Shown here one piece after another: positions 6,979 through 11,076 of a DNA stretch of 11,076 nt. Under the pieces are notes generated by a model. It was not told the DNA's origin and did not search any database. It was given only the letters and a program-made list of their open reading frames with translations. The position numbers and the translations under genes were made by a program. The stretch covers positions 1 to 11,076 of the forward strand of contig DAOUUS010000028.1 of the NCBI GenBank assembly GCA_030668065.1, written 5' to 3'. The DNA is from Candidatus Methanophagales archaeon. GTDB lineage: Archaea; Halobacteriota; Syntropharchaeia; Alkanophagales; Methanospirareceae. The first letter of the stretch is position 1. Each line of letters begins with the position of its first letter.

Positions 6979-7682
6979 CTAGTTCTTTCATCTTTTTGCT
7001 GTGGGACCAAAGCAGCCTTTAATGCCTCGCCGAGCAATTCACCCGCTTGCTGCATTATCGGTCTATCCGGACCCATGTAAGCAACACACTCGTTATCGTG
7101 CATTTGCTTTACCTGCTCCTCGAATGCGCCCAGGTCTTCATAAGACATTCCCACGAGCTTAGCCCCGATCTTTGACGCGGATCCGCAAGGAGTATCACGG
7201 ATCACCTTTACGGTTTCGATTACCTTATTCTTCGTGTTGAGTCGCAGTCCGAATTTGGGCTTACCTAAAACATCAGCAAAAGAATTTATCACTTCATTAT
7301 CGCTTCGCTCCAGCGCACAAAGCGGTTCCGGGAATTCCACAGATATGCCCTTCTCTTTGAGTTCAGTTTCTATTGAATATCTTCCTTCGGGTATCAGGTT
7401 CGGGTCTTCAATGGGCCATATAACAGCATTTGCACCTGTCTTTTCCACTATAATCGGTACAAGATCTCCAGCCTTGGGCAGTATCCCAAGCACCAGCAGC
7501 AGGTCACACTCGCATAGCGGTATGTCTTCGGGCATGTCATTCTCCGGGTCGTCAAGCGATACAGACGCGACTTTCAGGTCGTATAAGCCAACAATACGGT
7601 CGGCAAATCCGCTCGTAACCAGATGCCCCATTACCAGTTCGCCAAACGATCCGTGATACAGAATATATGTTCGATTATTCAT
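6975..7682 (-). CDS. DUF166 family protein (thymidylate-synthase-related, uncharacterised)
   Basis: A 235-residue soluble protein with no signal peptide or membrane helix. I recognise the archaeal DUF166 family (COG1810), common in methanogens and described as distantly related to thymidylate synthase; its activity is unknown to me. Seen: an N-terminal alpha/beta region beginning with ILYHGSFGE, a Cys57-x-Cys59 pair after a strand, LLLVLG (61-66), NAVIWPIEDP (85-94), and the strongly family-like RDTPCGSA at 162-169 with Cys166. Cys122 and Cys199 are the other cysteines, so metal or nucleophile chemistry is possible but unproven. It is transcribed alone, divergent from the sortase operon and convergent with the protease gene (interlocked stops). 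A TATA-like AAATAATAAG at 7713-7704 lies about 22-31 nt before the ATG. Confidence 0.82.
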   Translation of the reverse strand: MNNRTYILYHGSFGELVMGHLVTSGFADRIVGLYDLKVASVSLDDPENDMPEDIPLCECDLLLVLGILPKAGDLVPIIVEKTGANAVIWPIEDPNLIPEGRYSIETELKEKGISVEFPEPLCALERSDNEVINSFADVLGKPKFGLRLNTKNKVIETVKVIRDTPCGSASKIGAKLVGMSYEDLGAFEEQVKQMHDNECVAYMGPDRPIMQQAGELLGEALKAALVPQQKDERTS

Positions 7683-7846
7683 TGCACTTTGTTAGATACA
7701 TAACTTATTATTTGCTAATGTGTATTTAATTTAATCCAGGGGTATGTGGCAGATCTTTTCGTCCCAACACTTTATGTGTCACGTGCTAACCATCTCAGAA
7801 AAAGATCTTTTTAGCTTTAGCAAAGAACTATTATACGTTGTAAAAA
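7683..7846. promoter_or_regulatory. Divergent promoter region, DUF166 / archaeosortase
   Basis: A 164-bp A/T-rich gap. Leftward, AAATAATAAG (7713-7704) is well placed for a leaderless DUF166 transcript, with a second A/T block TTAAATTAAATA at 7734-7723. Rightward the signals are weaker: the same 7723-7734 block would give a leader of about 90 nt, while CTATTATAC at 7828-7836 is too close to the ATG. No Shine-Dalgarno precedes the sortase ATG. A perfect 14-bp palindrome lies at 7799-7812. No coding frame here is convincing. Confidence 0.5.
7799..7812. repeat. Perfect 14-bp palindrome AAAAAGATCTTTTT
   Basis: Self-complementary over all 14 bases, 34 nt upstream of the archaeosortase start codon, where a regulator would overlap the core promoter or start site. 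It is a candidate operator; its homopolymer arms lower the significance. Confidence 0.4.
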
Positions 7847-8671
7847 ATGAAAAAAATCACGATTTTCATCGTAGTCCTATTAGCCATATTATACCTGCCT
7901 ACTTTTGTATGGCTGGTGAATCTCTGGCTAACCGACCCTTACTACACACACGGATTCTTGATAGTGATTATATCCTGCGTCATCGCATGGCTAAACATTC
8001 AGCGCTATAATAAGGAATGCGAGATAGAACAACCCGGGCCTTTCGGCATCTACATCTTCGCTTTCGGGCTATTCCTCTTCGCGATCGGTATTATCAAAGT
8101 CTTTCCGTTTTTAACCGCGCTCTCTTTCTTGTTCACCGCAACCGGGTTACTCCTGTACTTCTATGGTAAACGCATGCTGCGTGCCCTTCTGTTCCCGATA
8201 GCGTACCTCATCTTCGCCATCCCCTTGCCAGTCGAGTGGCTGAGCAAAGTCGCATACCACCTGCAATCGCTCTCCGCTTGTTATGCCGCATCAATCATAG
8301 AGATGCTGGGGATTTCCATTGAGAGAACAGGCGCGGAGATACATCTACAAAACGCTTCTTTTATTGTCGGTGCACCGTGCAGCGGCATGAATTCGCTAAT
8401 CTCTTTACTGGCTTTAGCCACAATATTTATCTATATTTTAAAATGCCCGCTATACAAAAAAGCTACTCTCCTTCTTGTAGCGGTCCCGATAGCCCTTTTC
8501 GCAAACATACTCAGAATCGTGTCCCTACTACTGATTGCAGAGGCATACGGCGCAGACACAGCGACCGGTTTCTTCCATACTTTCTTCAGCCCGCTGCTAT
8601 TCTTCATCGCATTTATATGTTTAATATTAGTCAGTATTGTTATTGGATGTAAGGTGACAGCGAGGGAATAA
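7847..8671 (+). CDS. Archaeosortase (exosortase/archaeosortase family transpeptidase)
   Basis: A polytopic membrane cysteine transpeptidase that cuts C-terminal sorting signals (PEF/PGF-CTERM type) on the outer face of the membrane and hands the protein to a lipid or other anchor. It has 274 residues, mostly hydrophobic, with about eight predicted membrane segments. The family triad is clear: Cys178 in GAPCSGMNS, Arg223 in NILRI, and His244 in FFHTFFSP. The YYTHG at 32-36 is also typical of the family near the first loop. The ATG at 7847 gives a compact KK-hydrophobic N-terminus; no Shine-Dalgarno is seen. It is followed after one base by an EpsI-type gene, an arrangement known from bacterial exosortase loci. 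A likely substrate, the S8 protease, is encoded 0.9 kb upstream on the same strand. The archaeosortase subclass cannot be fixed by eye. Confidence 0.93.
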   Translation: MKKITIFIVVLLAILYLPTFVWLVNLWLTDPYYTHGFLIVIISCVIAWLNIQRYNKECEIEQPGPFGIYIFAFGLFLFAIGIIKVFPFLTALSFLFTATGLLLYFYGKRMLRALLFPIAYLIFAIPLPVEWLSKVAYHLQSLSACYAASIIEMLGISIERTGAEIHLQNASFIVGAPCSGMNSLISLLALATIFIYILKCPLYKKATLLLVAVPIALFANILRIVSLLLIAEAYGADTATGFFHTFFSPLLFFIAFICLILVSIVIGCKVTARE

Positions 8672-8672
8672 T

Positions 8673-9566
8673 ATGAGAAGATTCTTTGATGAATACCATA
8701 AGGTGATTGGAGTTCTTTTGCTTACCTTCGTGATTATATTGCTCTTTTCAACACCGTCCATGATCTTTGCCAAATCGTTCACGACCATAGGCACCGAACT
8801 CTCGCATGCGTCTTCGGATGAGACCTTAGTGCGAGCGAAGATAGATTTCGGTAGTAATGAGCACATGCGTGCATTCCCGAAGGAGATTGGTAACTGGTGG
8901 GGGACGGATTACGACACAAAGGGGCTTGCCAAAAGGCTGGGTGCAGACGTGCTACTCATGCGTGCTTATTCCAACCCAGATTTTTACCAGCCCGTGTTCT
9001 TCCTCGTCATGCAATCCTATAACCGCTCAAGTTTCCATCCCCCGATCGTATGTTATCCCGCTTTGGGCTATACAATAGTAGAAGAGGGTAAAGAGGAGAT
9101 ACAAGTACAGGATGTAAGCTGGGTAGAAGATCCATTGTACACCAAACCCTGGAATAAAACGGGTATATCCACAAACAGAACGTTATCAGCCAAGAAGCTC
9201 GTGGTCGTGAAGGAATCGCCCGATGGTACGGTAACCGAACGAAGGGTGGTCCTATATTACTACGTAAAAGAGAAACCAGTATCAAATACTGTCACGATGA
9301 TCCGTATATCCGCTCTTGCTCCGCTCGATGGTTCATATGATGCGATTTTGGAGATATGCGAGCAGTTCATGCTGGATACCTTTCCCTACATGTTTGAGGC
9401 ACAAAAAAAGGATCCCACAGTTATTTCCATGCTCTTCACCACGGGTCCTGTCACCGCTACAATAGTGATCATATTGGTATTGTTAGTACCATTCGCAATT
9501 ATGTTCTATCCGCAGATAAGGGATCTGCAGCGAAGGAAGGATATGCGACACGGGCGGCGATTATAA
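8673..9566 (+). CDS. EpsI-type (DUF3485) exosortase-associated membrane protein
   Basis: A 297-residue protein of the exosortase-associated EpsI family, whose members accompany exosortases and are thought to help in surface export or anchoring; the biochemical role is unknown. Residues 11-33 form an N-terminal signal anchor. The outer domain (about 35-240) shows FPKEIGNWWG at 68-77 and the family hallmark H122-P-P-x-x-Cys127-Y, echoing the bacterial HxPxxCYP motif. A second membrane helix at about 258-278 is followed by a basic cytoplasmic tail (RRK, RHGRR); bacterial EpsI usually lacks this C-terminal helix. It starts one base after the archaeosortase stop with Shine-Dalgarno GAGGG (8662-8666) 6 nt upstream, so the two form an operon. 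The last 6 nt overlap the convergent CPBP gene. Confidence 0.87.
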   Translation: MRRFFDEYHKVIGVLLLTFVIILLFSTPSMIFAKSFTTIGTELSHASSDETLVRAKIDFGSNEHMRAFPKEIGNWWGTDYDTKGLAKRLGADVLLMRAYSNPDFYQPVFFLVMQSYNRSSFHPPIVCYPALGYTIVEEGKEEIQVQDVSWVEDPLYTKPWNKTGISTNRTLSAKKLVVVKESPDGTVTERRVVLYYYVKEKPVSNTVTMIRISALAPLDGSYDAILEICEQFMLDTFPYMFEAQKKDPTVISMLFTTGPVTATIVIILVLLVPFAIMFYPQIRDLQRRKDMRHGRRL

Positions 9567-10523
9567 GTACAGAGGCGCAACAACAAATAGTATAATGTTG
9601 ATAACGCCGTGCGAAACGGTAATCCCGTATATTGAACCGGTTCGATAGCGTACAACAGAAAACATAACGCCAACGGAAAAAGCAAGTAGACAATCCAGAA
9701 AGCTGAGATTGCCCGCGTGAAGCACCCCGAAAATAGCGGACACAAAAAGAATGGCCCACCATTTACTTATCAGTTGCAGTGTGGTGAACTGCATCAAGCC
9801 ACGAAAAGATAGTTCCTCTAAAAAACCGGTACATACAAGTATGATTAGTACTAAAGCAATAAGATTAGGTATTGCTAAGTACAAGCCAAGAGGGCTGGGC
9901 TTTAAAATTAGATATTCCATTATACCGAAAGGCACGGCCATGAGTATAACGCCCGCTTCAATTGGCGCGTCCCTCAGGCGTGGCATAAGAAGTCCGACAT
10001 CTTTTGGGCGAATGCCTAGCAACCACATACAGGTGAACACGGCGATGAAGATAGGTATAGAAATGAGTATGAACCAAAAAATACGGCTGAAGTGCACAAT
10101 CGGCATTGATAAGCTCAGTATACGTATCATAGGCGGGATAACGAGCACCATAAGGAATTGCGCGAAGAGTTTATTTCTATCGTATTCTATGGCGGCGTAG
10201 AGAAGCAGCCCGCACAGGATTAATATATGCGATACAACGCCCAATAGCGGGTCGTAACTCGTTAGCAATTCTGCACCGGTAATCAGAAACAGGTAGGTGG
10301 CACAGATGAAGGCGATATTAAGGTTCCTTTTTCGTATTGTTTTTTCCCGCGGCTGCTTCCGCAAAGGCGGCTGCCGGTAGTGTTTTTTTTGCGTGGAACG
10401 ACTTGTATAACCTCTTGACGGTGTTATTGACCCCCACAGAGGGTGAGTCTTCAAAAGGGGTGATTTGCCTCGGTTTAACCACTCAATTACACGGTTCTTA
10501 ACAGTTTTTTTGTCTCTTCGCAT
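9561..10523 (-). CDS. CPBP-family intramembrane glutamic protease (Abi/Rce1-like)
   Basis: A polytopic membrane protein of 320 residues. The CPBP core (about 225-315) carries all three motifs: E236-E237-x3-R241, F265-x3-His269, and His305-x3-Asn309. Proteins of this family include the CaaX endopeptidase Rce1 and bacterial Abi/bacteriocin-processing proteins; the substrate here is unknown. About eight hydrophobic segments follow residue 68. Residues 1-67 form an unusual basic, Pro/Gln/Ser-rich extension without hydrophobic character; no alternative ATG or GTG exists before the first helix, so the extension is either real or the true start is a rarer codon such as TTG at residue 54. It converges on the sortase/EpsI operon with overlapping stops; a role in maturing the same surface proteins is possible but only inferred from position. 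A TATA-like GTATATATAAA (10574-10564) lies about 41-51 nt before the ATG. Confidence 0.85.
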   Translation of the reverse strand: MRRDKKTVKNRVIEWLNRGKSPLLKTHPLWGSITPSRGYTSRSTQKKHYRQPPLRKQPREKTIRKRNLNIAFICATYLFLITGAELLTSYDPLLGVVSHILILCGLLLYAAIEYDRNKLFAQFLMVLVIPPMIRILSLSMPIVHFSRIFWFILISIPIFIAVFTCMWLLGIRPKDVGLLMPRLRDAPIEAGVILMAVPFGIMEYLILKPSPLGLYLAIPNLIALVLIILVCTGFLEELSFRGLMQFTTLQLISKWWAILFVSAIFGVLHAGNLSFLDCLLAFSVGVMFSVVRYRTGSIYGITVSHGVINIILFVVAPLYL

Positions 10524-10671
10524 TTGGTCGTGTCATCTTCCTGTTATTACGAAAGCCGAAAAGTTTATATATACACGGAAAACTTTATATGTACCATTGT
10601 AAAACATGGTTATAACAGATGTCACAATCAGATAAAGGGATAGTATATAAAAAAGAGGGAGAAAAAAAACA
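10524..10671. promoter_or_regulatory. Bidirectional promoter region, CPBP protease / small membrane protein
   Basis: A 148-bp A/T-rich gap with three TATA-like blocks: TTTATATATA (10564-10573, usable in both directions), CTTTATATG (10583-10591, rightward) and TATATAA (10644-10650, rightward, about 25 nt before ATG 10672). GAGGGAG (10655-10661) is a Shine-Dalgarno candidate, 10 nt from that ATG. ACCAT (10593-10597) and ATGGT (10606-10610) form a small inverted repeat. A 19-codon frame from ATG 10619 overlaps the start of the next gene in another frame (stop 10676-10678), and leftward a 12-codon frame from 10536 overlaps the CPBP start; both may be chance. Confidence 0.55.
10556..10594 (+). repeat. 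Tandem 19-nt repeat carrying TATA-like boxes
   Basis: CCGAAAAGTTTATATATAC (10556-10574) is followed by CGGAAAACTTTATATGTAC (10576-10594), 16 of 19 bases alike at a 20-bp period. Each copy contains a purine-rich BRE-like stretch plus a TATA-like box, so this may be a duplicated core promoter or a repeated regulator site. The second copy resembles the element at 2902-2911 ahead of the protease locus (both contain TTTATATGT). Confidence 0.5.
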
Positions 10672-10905
10672 ATGTTGAGTATAGTAACAACTACTACAAC
10701 GACGGTTGTAGCTTTGGGTCAGGCCGCGATGTTTGGTGCTATTGGTGTGATTGTGTTGATCACGCTTCTTATAGCGAAAGAATTGCTAAGTGCAAGTGAA
10801 AGTAGAAAAGCGTCACGTATTGGTAAAGCTACATCTGTGGCAATTTATCCACTTCTATTCGCCTTTTTGGCTATTGTCGCCGTTGCCGTAGTAAGCGCTT
10901 TATAA
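10672..10905 (+). CDS. Small two-helix membrane protein, function unknown
   Basis: 77 residues. A short N-terminus with a run of six threonines (6-11) leads into hydrophobic helix 1 (about 13-35), a charged loop with KE, E43, RK and RIGK (36-52), and hydrophobic helix 2 (about 54-76) ending at the C-terminus. No motif points to a reaction. Small proteins of this general shape, a Thr-rich start followed by two helices around a basic loop, are familiar from euryarchaeal genomes but are uncharacterised as far as I know. Support for a real gene: its own TATA-like and Shine-Dalgarno-like elements, codon use consistent with a membrane protein, and an oligo-T stretch right after the stop. It diverges from the CPBP protease gene, with which it may share control. 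Confidence 0.75.
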   Translation: MLSIVTTTTTTVVALGQAAMFGAIGVIVLITLLIAKELLSASESRKASRIGKATSVAIYPLLFAFLAIVAVAVVSAL

Positions 10906-10920
10906 CGTACTTTTTTGTAC
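10906..10920 (+). terminator. Oligo-T terminator candidate within GTAC-T6-GTAC
   Basis: Directly after the TAA of the small membrane protein gene, six thymidines (10911-10916) are flanked by GTAC on both sides (10907-10910, 10917-10920). Archaeal polymerases commonly stop at oligo-T tracts without needing a hairpin. The role is inferred from position. Confidence 0.45.
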
Positions 10921-11063
10921 AATGAATATTTGCGTTGTGGCTGCTTGAGCCTGTAGGGGGCTCATGCGTTGCAGGGCAAGCGACAGTGGTGACCCGTGAC
11001 TTATTGTTGGGAGGTCATGTACGTCACCGAGCGAATTGTGCGCGGTATCTCGCAGGGTTCAAA
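10921..11063 (+). other. GC-richer stretch with several inverted repeats; possible structured RNA
   Basis: No protein frame of useful length is convincing on the plus strand. The stretch is visibly richer in G and C than the other intergenic regions. It holds TGAGCC/GGCTCA arms (10946-10951, 10959-10964; 7-nt loop), TTGC/GCAA arms (10969-10972, 10976-10979), and a nested pair: outer GGTGAC/GTCACC (10988-10993, 11023-11028) enclosing CGTGAC/GTCATG (10995-11000, 11014-11019, one G-T pair) with a 13-nt loop. A weaker GCGA/TCGC pair follows (11031-11034, 11050-11053). I could not match it to tRNA, SRP RNA or RNase P RNA. An ATG at 11064 (Met-Ile-Thr-Glu) could open the next gene, making this its leader, but too little is visible. 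Confidence 0.4.
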
Positions 11064-11076
11064 ATGATAACAGAAG

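Noticed and set aside
7234..7656. Plus-strand open frame of 140 codons opposite the DUF166 gene
   Set aside because: It is Ser-rich, has no motifs, and is antisense to a protein with a recognised family pattern.
7744..8010. 88-codon frame starting ahead of the archaeosortase
   Set aside because: Most of it runs in another frame through the sortase N-terminus; its product has no coherent features.
9751..10200. Plus-strand open frame of 149 codons opposite the CPBP gene
   Set aside because: It is a low-complexity Ile/Lys/Ser shadow of a membrane protein whose catalytic motifs on the minus strand are intact.
10921..11076. tRNA, SRP RNA or RNase P RNA in the structured tail
   Set aside because: GGTTCAAAA near 11056 resembles a T loop but has no closing stem or acceptor arm. 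The SRP helix-8 GGAAGGGAGCA-type motif and the RNase P GAGGAAAGTCC-type motif are absent.
1..11076. CRISPR arrays, insertion sequences, integrase or attachment sites
   Set aside because: No regularly spaced direct repeats of CRISPR length, transposase or integrase motifs, or long terminal inverted repeats were seen; only the last 150 bp could hide the end of a mobile element.

Overview
The window looks like part of an archaeal chromosome. The evidence is TATA-type A/T-rich promoter elements 25-50 nt ahead of several genes, a gene of the archaeal DUF166 family, an archaeosortase with a PEF-CTERM-like substrate, and a corrinoid-protein/reductive-activator pair typical of methanogen-related and acetogenic C1 metabolism. 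A methanogen- or ANME-like member of the Euryarchaeota/Halobacteriota is the best guess. That is inference from gene content; the sequence alone does not give a species.

Region 1 (1-2811) is C1 and nucleotide metabolism. A leftward pair encodes a B12-binding corrinoid protein and, 5 nt further on, a dTMP kinase cut by the window edge. Diverging from it across a 64-bp promoter region is a 2Fe-2S/ASKHA reductive activator of the RamA/RACo type, the expected partner for keeping a corrinoid protein in the Co(I) state. No methyltransferase gene is in view.

Region 2 (2812-6978) is a secreted-protease locus. After a 287-bp regulatory leader rich in small repeats comes a signal-peptide protein that carries only a subtilase-type N-terminal region. 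One base later comes a 944-residue cell-surface subtilisin-like (S8) protease whose own N-terminal region is about two-thirds identical to it. The protease continues into a beta-sandwich and a beta-helix and ends in an archaeosortase sorting signal. A DUF166 gene (6975-7682) converges on it with overlapping stop codons.

Region 3 (7683-10523) is the sorting machinery: an archaeosortase with its Cys/Arg/His triad, followed one base later by an EpsI-type (DUF3485) membrane-anchored partner. A CPBP-family intramembrane protease gene converges on them with a 6-nt overlap. Substrate, sortase, EpsI and intramembrane protease within 8 kb suggest one local surface-protein processing and anchoring neighbourhood.

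Region 4 (10524-11076) has a repeat-bearing bidirectional promoter region, a 77-residue two-helix membrane protein of unknown function, an oligo-T terminator candidate, and a GC-richer stretch with several inverted repeats that could be a structured RNA or the leader of the next gene.

The most novel-looking items are the protease-propeptide paralogue without a catalytic domain, the unexplained structured tail, the Lys-less Walker A motif of the dTMP kinase, and the basic N-terminal extension of the CPBP protein.
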